Origin: Gaeumannomyces sp. JS-464
Lineage: Eukaryota; Ascomycota; Sordariomycetes; Magnaporthales; Magnaporthaceae
Direction of reading: 5' to 3'
Length of the DNA: 64,000 bases
Assembly (NCBI GenBank): GCA_002197995.1
Contig: NGZR01000001.1
Span: forward strand, 5,394,001 to 5,458,000
Part shown: positions 45,057-56,560 of the stretch, one piece after another
Numbering within the stretch: position 1 is the stretch's first letter
Layout: each line of letters starts with the position of its first letter
The notes under the pieces: generated by a model
Databases searched by the model: none
Told to the model about the DNA's origin: nothing
Seen by the model: the letters and a program-made list of their open reading frames with translations, nothing else
Made by a program: the position numbers and the translations under genes

Positions 45057-46776
45057 ATGACTCAGCTTTACAACGGCCCGCGTGCGGGCGGAAACTCGTC
45101 CGATATCAAGAAAGATGGCAAGCCCGCGGGGACTGGTGGAGAGGCAGATGTCGGCATCGGTAAGTTGGCTGTGCTGCTTTGCAGTGTTCCTGGATGCCCT
45201 TGTCAGTGCTTTCCGACTAACCCGCTCCTCTCCTCGACAGGCCATCTCGAGCAGGCGCGCGAGCAGAAGAGGCAGATAGGCATCCTAACGGCCATCTTCC
45301 TCATCTTCAACCGTATCGTCGGTACTGGAATCTTCGCCACCCCCGGCAGCATCCTCGTGGCCACCGGCAGCGTGGGGCTTTCCCTTTTCATCTGGGTGGC
45401 CGGCATGATTATCGCCCTGGCCGGCACGGCCGTTTATATCGAATGGGGGACCGCTATCCCTAAAAATGGTGGCGAAAAGAACTACCTCGAATACGTGTTC
45501 CGCCGCCCACGCTTCCTGGTTACGGCCATGTACGCCGGCTACGTCGTGCTTCTCGGATGGGCCAGCGGAAACTCGATCGTGTTCGGCGAGTACATCCTGC
45601 ACGCCGCCAACGTAGAGGTCGGCCGCTGGAACCAGCGCGGCGTCGGGCTCGTCTGCATCACCGCCGCCTTCCTCATCCACGGCCTGGCCCTCAAATGGGG
45701 CATCCGCCTGCAAAACCTGCTGGGATTTATCAAGCTAGCCATCATGTTTATCATCATCGTCAGCGGATGGGTCGCACTTGGCGGCCACCTGAAACTCCCC
45801 GAGGACCGGAAGCCCCGCAACTTTGAGAACGCGTTCGAGGGCACGACTAACAGCGCTTACGGCGTCGTCACCGCGCTTTACAACGTCATCTGGTCCTACA
45901 TCGGTTACAGCAATGCAATTATGCACTTAGCGAAACCCGGAACCCCGTCCGCACCCTTAAAATCGCCGCCCCCGCAGCGATCGTCTCCATCTCGGTCATT
46001 TACATGCTGATTAACATCGCATATTTCGCGGCCGTGCCCAAGCAGGAGATCCTCGAGGGCGGCCGCCTAGTCGCCGCCTCGCTGTTCCGCAACGTCATGG
46101 GCGGCTCCGCCGAGCGCGTCCTGTCCGTCTTCGTCGCCCTCTCGGCCTTTGGCAACGTCCTCAGCGTCATCTTCTCCCAGGGCCGCCTCGTGCAGGAGCT
46201 GGGCCGCGAGGGCATTCTCCCCTTCTCGCGCTTCTGGGCCAGCAACCGTCCCTTCAACGCGCCCCTGACGGGCCTCTTTTGGCACTGGCTCATCTGCGTC
46301 ATCACCATGTTGGCCCCGCCCCCGGCGACGCCTACAACTTCATCGCCAACCTCATCACGTACCCGCTGTCCGTCATCAACGTCTTCGTCTCGGCCGGCCT
46401 GGCGTACCTGTACCTCAACAGGGCCAAGTGGGACTGGAGCCCGCCCTACAGCGCCTCCCTCCCCGTCGTGGTCTTCTTCCTGCTCAGCAACATCTTCCTG
46501 GTGCTCGCGCCTTTCGTGCCGCCCGAGAATGGCGGAAACATCTACAAGGAGCTGCCTTACTGGCTCCACTGCGTTGTCGGCATCATCATCCTGATTGCCG
46601 GTGCCTTCTACTGGCTGTTCTGGGCTGTCATCCTACCCAAGATTGGCAACTATGAGCTTGTCAGGGAGGTGCAGGTCGACGAGATCGATGGGTGGGAGAG
46701 GAATGTCTTCTCGAGGAGACCCCTGGGCGAGACGCTCGACACGGACGGTGAAAGCGATGCACCAGTGGCCAAGTAG
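45057..46776 (+). CDS. Amino-acid permease, methionine permease (Mup-like, LAT) type; two frameshifts
   Basis: Twelve-helix APC-superfamily transporter of the yeast Mup1/Mup3 methionine-permease group. Exons 45057-45159 and 45241-46776. A short polar N-terminus is followed by the family signature IFLIFNRIVGTGIFATPGSI in helix 1 (the unwound GTG substrate segment), IALAGTAVYIEWGTAIPKNGGEKNYLEYVF, YIGYSNANYALSE (helix 6, restored) and FGNVLSVIFSQGRLVQELGREGILPF. The C-terminus is cytosolic and short. One A is lost near 45915-45919 and one C in a C run at 46319-46323. Adding two bases gives 1641 nt, 546 residues. Transport specificity is family-level inference. Confidence 0.88.
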
Positions 46777-47095
46777 GTTGCATCCGAGTACGAATATCAT
46801 GAACTAATTGTATCAACTACAATAATACGCGCGGCAGCCGCGTGCTGGAAACGAGATACCCCAGGTGCGACCTGCACATTGTACATTATTAATTTTATAG
46901 AAATTCTGACGTTCAACACCATCCTGCGAGGCCTCTCCTCGTCCCTGTTATTGAGCGATATACTCATTTGGCAACTTGTGTACTTTCTTTGCATCCCCAA
47001 GGAGGACAATCAGAGGAAAATACCAAACAGCCCCTTGATTTCCCTCGTCTCATGCGAAACTCGTTGCCCCCCTGGTGCCACAACACTTTCAGCCC
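46777..47095. other. Convergent 3' intergenic region
   Basis: AT-rich 319-bp stretch between two converging genes; no gene seen. It carries the 3' untranslated regions. Confidence 0.5.
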
Positions 47096-47881
47096 CTAAC
47101 TAGAAGGCTGGGTATAGGTACTGACTACAGAGTCGGGGTTATTCTTGTGGATCATGAATGTGTAGGTAGCACCAAACAAGTCAAAACTCCCGACCCCATT
47201 GAACCCGAGGCTGTGATACAGCGGCCTCCCGGCAGGTGATGCCGCAAGAAACACGTCCTTCTGTTCTCGGGCTGCCATCTCGAGTCCCCACTGGACGAGT
47301 TGCTTTCCAACCCCCTTGCGATGGTGATTCGGGTCCACCGCAAGTATCTCGAGCTCTGTCGATATTGGATATCAGTGGTCAGAATGAGGTTTGAGAGGAT
47401 CCTCAGGCATGGAGCCGAAGCGTTCCATGCCGGCTTAAAACGCACCATACCAATGGCGCGGCACCTCTGTCCCAAAGATGGCCTCTTCCCCGGCCAGGAG
47501 GATCTTGCGCATGGCCGCGACGGCCTCGCGGTCGAGCTCGGGTGGGAACGTCTCGCCCAGGCTCTGCAGGCCCTCCTCGGAAGCGCCGATGACGGAGCCG
47601 ACGTTGCTCGCGGCCCCGGGGCGCGTCCACCAGGCGTACCCGACCACCGGCCCGGCCTCGGACCCCTCCGCGGCGACCACGATGACGGAGCCCTCGTCGC
47701 GCAGGCGGGCCGACTTGCGCGCGGCGCGCCACGCCTCCTGGGCGTTGTGGCCCGGGCGCCGCAGGTGCGCGGGGAAGAAGGCAGCGGCCATGAGGTCGGT
47801 GGACGGGTGGAAGGCCGCGCTGCCGACGCGGGCGATGGCCGGCACGTCGGCCGCGGTGGCGGGACGGATATGGATGGGCAT
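47096..47881 (-). CDS. GNAT-family N-acetyltransferase
   Basis: Uncharacterised acetyl-CoA-dependent N-acetyltransferase of the fungal GNAT group that resembles secondary-metabolism or polyamine acetylases. Exons 47881-47446 and 47355-47096 total 696 nt, 231 residues, intact. The N-terminus IHIRPATAADVPAIARVGSAAF is the usual GNAT beta1-alpha1 segment; VVGYAWWTRPG is beta4-like; LEILAVDPNHHRKGVGKQLVQWG contains the acetyl-CoA loop (R-K-G-V-G); SLGFNGVGSFDL precedes the C-terminal strand. The intron falls immediately before the acetyl-CoA motif. Substrate unknown. Confidence 0.87.
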
Positions 47882-48304
47882 CCTGACGTTGGGGCTTTAG
47901 GCGAAGGGAAGAAAGGCTTTATGTATTAATGCATCCTCGAGGAGTTCAGCAAGTAGGATATTGCGTATAAATGCACGGAGATACTATTAGTCTCGACTGG
48001 CATGATAGGGGGTCTGACTGTTCCGTTGAGTCACCACCGGGCAGGAGTGATTCGCTTTCGGGATTAGCGGCGGGATACAGCGGGGACACGGCACGAATGA
48101 GGGGGAAGCCAAGGGAGATGCATGGCCAGCAGGGGAGAGGATGTAAGTCCGAGGACCGGAAAACTGGATGGAAAAAGAAGGAAAAATTCCCGAGGAACAC
48201 CCAAAGCCATCGGCGATGAAAAAGCTTTGGACGAGGAAACTTCGGGGGAAAAATAATAGGCTGGGCACTTGGTAAAACGATGGCGGCAAAACGAAAAAGA
48301 GATG
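47882..48304. other. Intergenic region between GNAT gene and tRNA-Tyr
   Basis: 423 bp with no coding signal. The segment next to the tRNA is downstream of its 3' end and includes short purine runs that would give T-rich Pol III termination sequence on the minus strand. Confidence 0.45.
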
Positions 48305-48392
48305 TCTCCCCTCCCAGAATCGAACTAGGGACCTTTCGATAACAATTTAACAATTACAGTCGAACGTGATAAACCAACTACACCAAGGAGAG
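48305..48392 (-). tRNA. tRNA-Tyr (GTA) with 13-nt intron
   Basis: On the minus strand the acceptor stem CTCTCCT pairs with AGGGGAG, with discriminator A. C1-G72 is the eukaryotic tRNA-Tyr identity pair. The D arm has TGGTGTAGTTGGTTTATCAC and the T arm TTCGATT flanked by a 5-bp stem. The anticodon stem TTCGA/TCGAA encloses CTGTAA, a 13-nt insert and A: anticodon GTA at 48357-48355, intron at 48353-48341, one base 3' of the anticodon as expected. Eukaryotic tRNA-Tyr genes regularly carry an intron. Confidence 0.9.
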
Positions 48393-48573
48393 ATATCATT
48401 TTGTGTGGGATGGGAGCGGAAAATTGTGGATAATAACGGGGGAGGGCTGGGAAAGGATGTGGCAAAAAAGAAAAAAAAAGGTGTTTCGTGAAACGATCTG
48501 GGAGGAGAATAAAAATAAGACGAATAGTAAATGAGATCGTAAACGATCGTAACAGAAGATTTGGATTTCAGCT

Positions 48574-48644
48574 TGCGTGTGCCCGGACTCGAACCGGGAG
48601 CCCATCGATGGCAACGATGGATTTTACCCTTAAACCACACACGC
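48574..48644 (-). tRNA. tRNA-Gly (GCC)
   Basis: 71-nt cloverleaf on the minus strand without intron. The acceptor stem GCGTGTG pairs with CACACGC, discriminator A. D arm TGGTTTAAGGGTAAAAT, anticodon stem CATCG/CGATG with loop TTGCCAT (anticodon GCC, 48612-48610), and T arm CCCGGTTCGAGTCCGGG. Confidence 0.95.
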
Positions 48645-48950
48645 TTGTGATTTGAGATGCTGAGCCATTTCCAAGGGGGTGCTTATATGGTCTATTTTCA
48701 GCCCTGTTATTGTTGAAACCCGAGCTCCTGTCAGCAACGGAGTTAGGGACTCACGCGAGGATTGAATTCCGCCCGCGTGCTCGACTTAAAGCCTTGGCTG
48801 TCAGCATGTGTCTGTTTACCTTCTGGCTGTTTTTGCGCGAGCCGAAGGCTGACGCGAATCTTGCTCGGGTCCTTGCATCGACCTTACCCAATGAAACTGT
48901 AAGGCAGCAGATCAAGCACTCACAGCCAAGGGCGGACGAAACGGCTCGCC
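48645..48950. other. Promoter region between tRNA-Gly and bZIP gene
   Basis: 306 bp serving as 5' flank of the tRNA (minus) and of the bZIP gene (plus). An open frame runs through it into the bZIP exon but lacks conservation cues. No further gene. Confidence 0.45.
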
Positions 48951-50283
48951 ATGTCACACCAGGAGTCGTCGGCGCTGGCAGCTTCGGGAACTCTGAGCGC
49001 CGTCGTCGGCAAAACGCAGCCGCTCAGCGAAACTACCGTAGGCCCCAAGCTACACCAAAAGTGGAGGTGTCCGTGGAGTCCGCTGATCGTCTCACCGGTT
49101 TGCATTTCCAGGCGCGAAGCAGAAAGCGAGGGTTCAGCGCCTGGAGAGGCTCGTTGCTGCCGCGCTGTCCCGACCAGACGACTTGCCCGATGACGCCAGT
49201 CAGGATATTTTGCATGTCGCGTCCTTGACCGCCCAGCCAGAATGGCCGGATGGCGCACGGTTGAACGAGACCGACTTCCCCACCGGCAATGACCTCCAGA
49301 GCAGCGGACAGCAGTCCTCGGCTCTCGTTTTGTACCCCGCCGACGACGCCAGGCGACAAGATGTCAACGCGACCGTGCTCGAGTTCCTGGCCTTTCTGCG
49401 CCAGTGCACGCCGCGCGAGATCGAGACGTGCGGCATAATCCTCGAGCGCGAAAAGTTTGGCGCTCGCGACGTGATCAAGTTCGGCCTCATCAACATGGGC
49501 TACGCGATGGATCCGATCCTGTTCGACATGGCCCGAGCAATGCCCTTCCGGCCCTGGCTTGAGCTGCTGCGGATAGCCCTCGGGTCGGATGTTGATTTCC
49601 GCCGCGCCTACTGGTCGGGGCTCAAACTTCTCTCTACTTTTTCTGTGCCTGACGCCCTTTCCCCAATGTACACCATCACATACTGCCCGGATCCGGCCTC
49701 CCCTTCGTCCTTCCCCTCCGCTTTCGCGTCCGTCGAGCCGCGGATCCCCTGTCCAGCCCTCTCCCTCTCTGTAAACATCTCCATGACCCGCATCACCGCC
49801 CCCGCCGCAATGAGAGCCAATGCCGCGCAGGTGTCTATCAGCCCACTCCTCCTGCTCGACGACGAGAGCATCTCCCCGCTCTACGGCGCCGACCCAGCCG
49901 ACCTCCCGAAACACTTGTCTCCCGACCTACAGCCCACGCCCGCGCAGCTCGCGATCCCGCACCACCCTTGCTTCGACCTCGTGCCGTGGCCCGAGTTCCG
50001 CGAGCTGGCCCTGCGCGCCGTCGCCGAGGACCCTCCCGCGTTCGACGAGGAGGATTTGTGCTTGGACGTCCTTAACGACGGTCTGATCTGCTGGGGCGGC
50101 TCCACCGCTGGCGGCGCCTCGTCGCTGCACGGCCGCGGCCAGGGCAGCCCCTGGGATGGCCGCAGTTGGGAGGCCGCGCCGTGGTTTCTCGAGAAGTACG
50201 CGGCCCTGACCGGCGGCCCCCGCGGGGAGATGTGCAGGAATAGCGAGTGGTGGCGTCAGATTCGCGGGGAAGGGGCTCTATGA
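48951..50283 (+). CDS. bZIP transcription factor with DUF3425-type C-terminal region
   Basis: Nuclear DNA-binding regulator. Exons 48951-49037 and 49112-50283. The basic region SERRRRQNAAAQRNYRAKQKARVQRLERL is formed across the intron; it carries the N-x7-R core (NAAAQRNYR) and a short leucine-zipper start. An acidic linker follows, then the helical region VLEFLAFLRQCTPREIETCG / REKFGARDVIKFGLINMG and a Trp-rich end (WEAAPWFLEKY, SEWWRQIRGEG) typical of fungal bZIP proteins of the DUF3425 type. I start at 48951 (MSHQESSALAASG); one G seems lost at 48986-48988. With it the coding length is 1260 nt, 419 residues. Target genes unknown. Confidence 0.8.
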
Positions 50284-50441
50284 ATGGGACCAGTTATAGC
50301 CATTGTCTATATAGTTGCGTGCTCGTCTTCTGGCAGCGTCTGGACGGGATCGCCAGCAGGAAGCCAGTAATAAAACATTTCCCAGATTGGGACCTTACTA
50401 TCTTGACCCTCCGTATCCTAAGCACCCCTTCCAATTAAAGA

Positions 50442-51734
50442 TCACACATATGGCTCGACCTGCTCTTCGCACCATTCCAGAATTTCTTCGCGCTGTCGTC
50501 GTCCAGCAAATCTGCTCGCAAGTTCCGGGTGTTGATGCGGCCGTATGAGGCGACTATTTCCATGAAGACACGGAAAATATCCTGGATATCAGCATATTTA
50601 GGCACTCAGGGGCTTCGAAGTTCTGATGTTCCAGCGAAGGACGTACCCCATGCCCCATTGTTCTCCTGAGTGATGCTCTGATGTAGGCCTGCAAAGAGCT
50701 CCGTGCTAGCGCCTTCTTCGGCGGACCCCATAAACGGTGCCTATAGCGGTTCGAGATATTAGTTCCCAACGTTCAACTGTCCAGGCCAAGCCGATGATAC
50801 AAACGCACAGCAGCAATGCGGGCAGCCATCGACAGGTTTTGGCCAATGTTCGATTTGATCAGCCCGGGCTCCAAGGCCTAATTGTAATCGCAGAAGAATG
50901 GTCAGCCTCCAAACAAAATGTCCTGGATTTGGGCAAAGTTGGCCCCATGGGCACTCACCACGCTAATGACGCCATCCCCGGCTTCCTTGCTTCGCCTCGC
51001 CATCTCCCGGGCATGGAAAATGTTGCCTGCTTTGCTCCTGAAGTACTTGATCAAGGGGCCCTCGTCATGAACACGATAATCGATGTTGCTGAAGTCTATG
51101 GGCGGACTGGGCGCTGACTGGGCGCCGTTGGACGAGACCCAGACCACACGAGTACCGTTGTTGTTGGCTCTCCTGCCACCGGCCGCCGCCGCCGCCGTGG
51201 ATACGAGCAGCGGGTACAGCAGCTTGGTGAAGAGAAATGGCCCCAAATTGTTGGTCCCTTGCTGCAGGTCGTAGCCCTGGACGGTCTTGGACCCTTGTGG
51301 CGACGCCATGACGCCCGCGTTGTTCCACAGGACGTCGAGGCGGGACTCCTTCGCAAGGAAGGCCTGCGCCGAGGCCTTGATGGTAGACAGGTCCGCAAGG
51401 TCCAGCTGCAGGAACTCGAGGCGCCCGGAGGAATTGGGATAGTTGTGATGGATCTCGTCGATGGCGGCTTCGGATTTGGCCTTGGAGCGGGCGGCCATGT
51501 AGACCACGGCATTTTTGCCATATAGTATGGCTGCAACGGTTTTGCCAATGCCTCCGGAGCTCCCAGTGACGATGAAGACCTGCTCCATCAAGCTGGTCAG
51601 TTTGATCTCCTGCGAGTAGGGTTGGCTGCGCCGAGGGTCACTTTTACCTTTCCCTTTTGGTCTGGCAGGGTGGCTTCCGTAAGGACAGGTTTGGGCGGAA
51701 ACAGCATCCGAACCTTGTCACTAAAGGGGGCCAT
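50442..51734 (-). CDS. Short-chain dehydrogenase/reductase (retinol dehydrogenase-like)
   Basis: NAD(P)-dependent oxidoreductase with a classical SDR fold. Exons 51734-51648, 51579-50959, 50876-50805, 50740-50647 and 50553-50442. The cofactor loop TGSSGGIGK begins right after intron 1 (KGKVFIVTG). NNAGVMASP, the catalytic Ser in VVWVSSNGAQ and a downstream Y-x3-K (YFRSKAGN) are visible; EPGLIKSNIG corresponds to the usual PG motif, and STELFAGLHQSITQENNGAW is the family C-terminal block. The end reads WCEEQVEPYV. One base is missing near 50474-50480; adding it gives 987 nt, 328 residues. The GTTTGT donor of intron 3 is weak, so that join is tentative. Substrate unknown. Confidence 0.85.
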
Positions 51735-54700
51735 TATGTGAACTGATTTGAATCGCTGTAAAGCGGTGGCAGACAAGAGGTGGCTGCGAGGAGAAATTGT
51801 GCAAGGTATGTAGACAAGCCGTTGTAATTCAGGGTGGCTTGTAGTAGGGAACAGAAAAGAAAACACGACAACATCTTCCCAGGAGCCTGTGATACTTATA
51901 TACACGTAGGAGGCAAAGGAAGAAAAGACAGAACTACGAGGCGGACCTCTGTTCCCCAAGATCAGCTCGTGAAGCCGTACTGCTGCATCGTTGTCTTGGC
52001 ATTGAGGCTCAGGGGAATGCGCGGACCGTTGCGGGAAATGCAGTCAACGTCAGCATGTGGGGCCATGCAAGCAACGTCAGCAAAAGATCCCTCCCCATTC
52101 GTTTGAGCTCGTCGGCAATGTCCAAAACGTGTGATTCGAGGCCGGCAATTCCTGTGGTCTCCGGCGGCGACGTTCTAGCAAAACCGCCGCCAAGGCACTA
52201 GCATTGTCCCACTAACGCCTTGCTCCAGCATCCCTGATAATCTTATCCCTGCAAGCTTCTTATCAAAAGCAGGAAGGAAAAGATTAGATAAAGACAATCA
52301 GAGATCATTTTCCGCGCATCTTGCCCTAACCTCGTTAACCAGTGTGTGGAAACCCGATATGTTTGTAAAAGAAATAATGACCAATTAAGAATCCAAGCGG
52401 GCCACAAGTTGGGGCTGATGGCAAAGGGGTGAAAGAACTCGTGATGTAGGTCGAGCTTCTTTTTTCGTGCCATCAAGGCCTGGATTATAGCGAGATAACG
52501 ACGCTGAGGGGAGGAAGAAGAGGTTTGAGGGAAGGAAATTTTAGGTTAAAATAAACTGTCCCTGCCACCACGAAGCATATATTACCATGAACCATAATAT
52601 CTTCGGGAAACACATCTTGGATCCCCGCTAAAAATACAAAAAGGTCTCGCTAAACATCCAGCATATTGCCCGTGGCACAAGCCCTTGGTCAATATCCAGT
52701 TCTAAGTAAAGCGAAGTGAGAGAGACTCTCGAGGTTGGTAGTCGTGGTGTCACGAATATCAATGGTAACGAAGGCAATGATTGGACATGAGTCGGTATGG
52801 TAAGTGAATAAAAAGTGAAGAGGGACTGGAATAACAAGACGTGGATGAGAAATGGAGTTGAAAACACCCAACGGCGGCGATAAAGGTATGTCGTGAGAAT
52901 ACCGGTCTCGGGATTACACACCGGCAATCCTTTCAAAAACCCGAAAGCTGCAGGGCATGAGAATCCGTTATGCCTAAATATGATCGCAGCTCAGGCGCCC
53001 TCGTCACATCCGCCTCGAAGCCTGTGGTGAAGTGCATCGAGACTGGTGTTGTCCTCTGGTGCTACTCCCAGGCCTCAACGAATCATCGGAATCGTTTCGA
53101 CGTCGACGTCAAATTTATAGTGCACTTGGAAATATTACGGCCCGTAATCCGGACGTCCGACGGCCGCAGGCTTCATGTTGTGGCTCAAACTACTGCAAGC
53201 CACGACAATTTGGAGCTCTGTGGAGGATGAAGGTGCTGATTCTTTTTTGTCATACTTTCAAGCAACCACACAGAGTGGCGTTGGGTCATGAAAGGTTAAA
53301 AGGAGGGAGCAAGGGGACCATAAAACGCTCCCCCTCAAACCACGATATCACACCGGTGACTTGAAAAGGTGCAGTAATCTGATGGAGCCCGGCTGAGTAC
53401 CGCGAGAAAAATCTGAGCTGGGCTAGCGTCAGCAAAGATCCTTTTTGTTGGCGTGACGCCCCTAATTTTACTGGTTTCGTGGGTGGCTGACGCAGTGACG
53501 CTGAGCTGTGCCAGGATTGAGCCTTGGTTGCGAGCATGAGTGGCTCGGGCGGTCAGGATTGGTTCTCGTCTTGGCCTGTTATGTTCCCAATTTTCGGCTG
53601 CGTGGTGAGTGCTGTGTACAGCCACGTCAATTTGAAACCAAGATGTCCACCCTCAATGTAAAAGGTTAGTGGACTTGGGCCACGCAACGGGACAGAAAAT
53701 ATTTTATGGCTCTGACAATTAATTAACATCAACTCTGCTGGGACCGGGAATTCTTTATCCTTGGCTTCATGCACGCAACGACGGCTTCAACCGCGGGTGT
53801 TTAATATCGAAACGGGTAGCAGCAGGTGCTGGGAGCCACCCGGATGGCAACATAGTCAGTCTACGGTGCGCCTGGCGTGCGGTTTTGGCGGACCCAAGGG
53901 GAGAAGGGAGGGGACGGTCTATTGCCCCAGCCTTAACCCACGTGGATGAAAATTTGACCGATGTTACGGCAAGCGAACCGACGAACAGGTGGGTATGATA
54001 CACTCAGCCTCTCTCAATACCAGCCAGTCGGAAAAGCTATTTCACATCCATCCCGCGCGAAGGATTACGCGAAGTCACACTGCAGATGTACCCAGCCTAG
54101 AGCGGAAACGAAGCCTGTATCCGCCCGGCCAACCCGCCACGGAAACCAGACGCGGCATCCTGTATTTCATTGAGCGGTGTGAGGGTGGGCGCATTGAGTT
54201 GCCTAACCATTTTACAAATACTACCATTCGCCACTGCATACGCACTTCTCGTCGCGTTGACCACCTGTATGCCCATTCCGGCAACCCCCATTCCCGATCA
54301 CCGGGCGCCCAGTGTTTCTCTCGGGCGCCAGTGACCTCGCTTGGAACCCGGTAACATGGGCAAGCGGTCGGTCAGCAGACTGGCACACGAAGCTTGACAC
54401 CCATCGTCAGCCTTGGCAACTCGTAATGTCACACCGATCCCGATGATATACAGGGGTCAGCCTCGCGGGAGACGGGTGCTGCAAACAAGTCTTTCCCAGC
54501 GGCCTGGACGAATCTACCCTAGCAAGGCATCAGGTGATTGTTGAATCTTACCACCATGTTGGCCGTAGATGACTACAAACGAAGCACCTAGTCCTTGACC
54601 CAGCCTCTTGGTCCTGACTATTGCCCCTCGCTACCAAAGATGCGGGGGACATAGCAGCCACCGGATGCCATTCCACCGCCCCGTGCCACCGCCATGCATC

Positions 54701-55105
54701 TCTGCCACTGCGGTAAAGGAATTAGTTTCAGTGGAACACGAGAATCATGTACATATGTGAGGACCTCACTCTCGTTACGCATTGGGATATCGGCGCGGCG
54801 GTCCGGAGCGGTAGACAGCGGCATCAGAGGACCTTGCTTCCCTCGCGAGGCGGGGCGGTCATAGTTCGTCAGTTGGGAATGAAGACAAATACCATGACAG
54901 ATTAGATGATGAAACGCAATGGGGGCAAGCAAGAACGTGCGAGGAGACGGGAATCTCGTCTATAAAAAGCCGGCTGCTCCTCTCCTCAAACAAGGGAAGG
55001 ATCCAGTCTTCATCCCAGCACCTCCAGCAGCACCAGCACAAGACTTACACCAGCCACTCTTGAATCACTTTCTCTCCCCACCAGAACCCAGCAAAATCGT
55101 CCAAG
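51735..55105. other. 3.4-kb gene-poor region
   Basis: The longest stretch without a supported gene. Open frames are below about 120 codons and show no signal peptide, domain or coherent intron pattern. Base composition is less GC-rich than in neighbouring genes, especially 52240-52900. A TATA box for the downstream secreted-protein gene lies at its end. No transposon ends or long repeats recognised. Confidence 0.5.
54961..54968 (+). promoter_or_regulatory. TATA box of the small secreted-protein gene
   Basis: TATAAAAA lies 145 bp upstream of the ATG at 55106 and is followed by a CT/CA-rich leader with ACC repeats, the usual layout of a strongly expressed fungal gene. Confidence 0.5.
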
Positions 55106-55530
55106 ATGGTCAAGTTCGCCGCTCTCGCTGCCGCCGCCGCCCTCGCCGGGCAGGTCACGGCCCAGGTTGGAGACACTTGCTTCCTGCGCCGCTCCTACTG
55201 CGGATTCCAGCTGCTCAGCGGCTCCGGAGCGAGTAAGTTTCCATAAGCCCGTGTCCAGAAAGGTAGCTTGACCATGGCTATTGTGTGACTGACCTTGTTA
55301 TCACCATCATCTCCAGACTTCCAGCTGTGGAAGCAGCGCATCGACGAGGCCCTCGTTGCCGATGGCCTCCCCACTGATGGAGACCACGAGAACAACACGC
55401 TCTTTGTCTGCATCGGCCCCACGTCTCTGGGCGTCGCTCAGTACTGCCCTGCCATCGGCCAGCGCTGCCAGCCTAGCACCGCCAACGCCTGCGGTGCTGC
55501 TCCACCCAGAACTCCTGCTGCGGCAACTAA
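55106..55530 (+). CDS. Small secreted cysteine-rich protein, effector-like; one frameshift
   Basis: Unrecognised secreted protein. Exons 55106-55232 and 55317-55530. A classical signal peptide (MVKFAALAAAAALAGQVTAQ) is followed by a mature part of about 93 residues with eight cysteines: DTCFLRRSYC, LFVC, QYC, QRC, NAC and a terminal SCC. The intron splits SGAN. One C appears lost at 55501-55507; restoring the frame changes an untypical Arg/Ala tail into PTQNSCCGN and stop, adds two cysteines to reach an even number, and makes the coding length 342 nt (113 residues). A TATA box precedes the gene. Possible roles are effector, antimicrobial or cell-wall protein; none is shown by the sequence. 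Confidence 0.75.
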
Positions 55531-56560
55531 ACGCGAAGCAGTGGCACTACCCCTTGTGTTGTAACAGATGTGCGGCGGAACTCTGTTCGGCACCTTAAGG
55601 GGTTCTATGGTTGACATGGAGTGGGAAAGGAGCGGAGGCGGATCTGATAGAGAACCCAAAACTCAAACCAACCATGTATCCAGATTCCAGACCCTGGCAG
55701 AGCAGGCCTGTTTGTTGAGGACTTGCTTGCCTAACACTCGTTTGTAGTTGTCGAACGAATACCAATGCTGGCCAGCTTAAAACCAAGATCCGAATCAGTA
55801 GAAGGTGATAAACTACGAAGGCCAGCATACTTGGGGCAAATTGATACAAAACTGGCCTAGAATTTTAAGTCCACTTAGAAGCTTATGTCAAATCTAGCTA
55901 TAAAGGAACGATATTTTAATGTACTTAATTCTACGTCCTGAACTCCTAATAACTTTAGGAACAAAGGTTTTTTTTCCCTGATTCCTGTTTCCATTTTCGT
56001 TCATATGAGATTTTTTTCCAAAACACAAGAGAAAATGGGGAGAAATTAGTGTTCTTATATAAAACTATAAACCGTCCACTACATCTAACCGCATCATACT
56101 TGGAACGATCAACTCGGGATATCATCTCCGTGAGCTTTTTTCTACTAGCGACTACTGCTCATGCCGGTTTGATGTCGTTGGCGCAACTTTGAAGCTCGGG
56201 CCCACTGCAAAGAGAGTGCGGCTGAGCCCGGCCAACGTCCTATAGGTTCGCCCAACTGTGTTGGGTGCCAGGCAACGTTAAAGTGCGACCGCTTCACCGC
56301 TTATTGCTGCCTGGCAGGATCAAAACACCTGAGCTGGTGCCAAATCGCTCGAGGGAACTTGTCCGCCTCCATTGTTCCGTCGCGTCGACCTTTGTTTCAT
56401 TCTTTCCCCTCGAATCACCCTGAACCCATTCCATTATTGTTTAGCCCCTTGGTTACGGCCCCTTGTTCACACCCTGGAACAAAACTACAAGCCATTGATG
56501 AATTTTGCTTCATCAGTATCATCATGTCTACGCCTACTCGCCCTTGCCTTCCCTCGGAAC
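55531..56560. other. 1-kb intergenic region with an AT-rich core
   Basis: 3' flank of the secreted-protein gene and 5' flank of the F-box-like gene. The part from about 55870 to 56060 is markedly AT-rich compared with the rest. The frame of the next gene is open upstream to an ATG at 56372, an alternative start. Confidence 0.5.
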
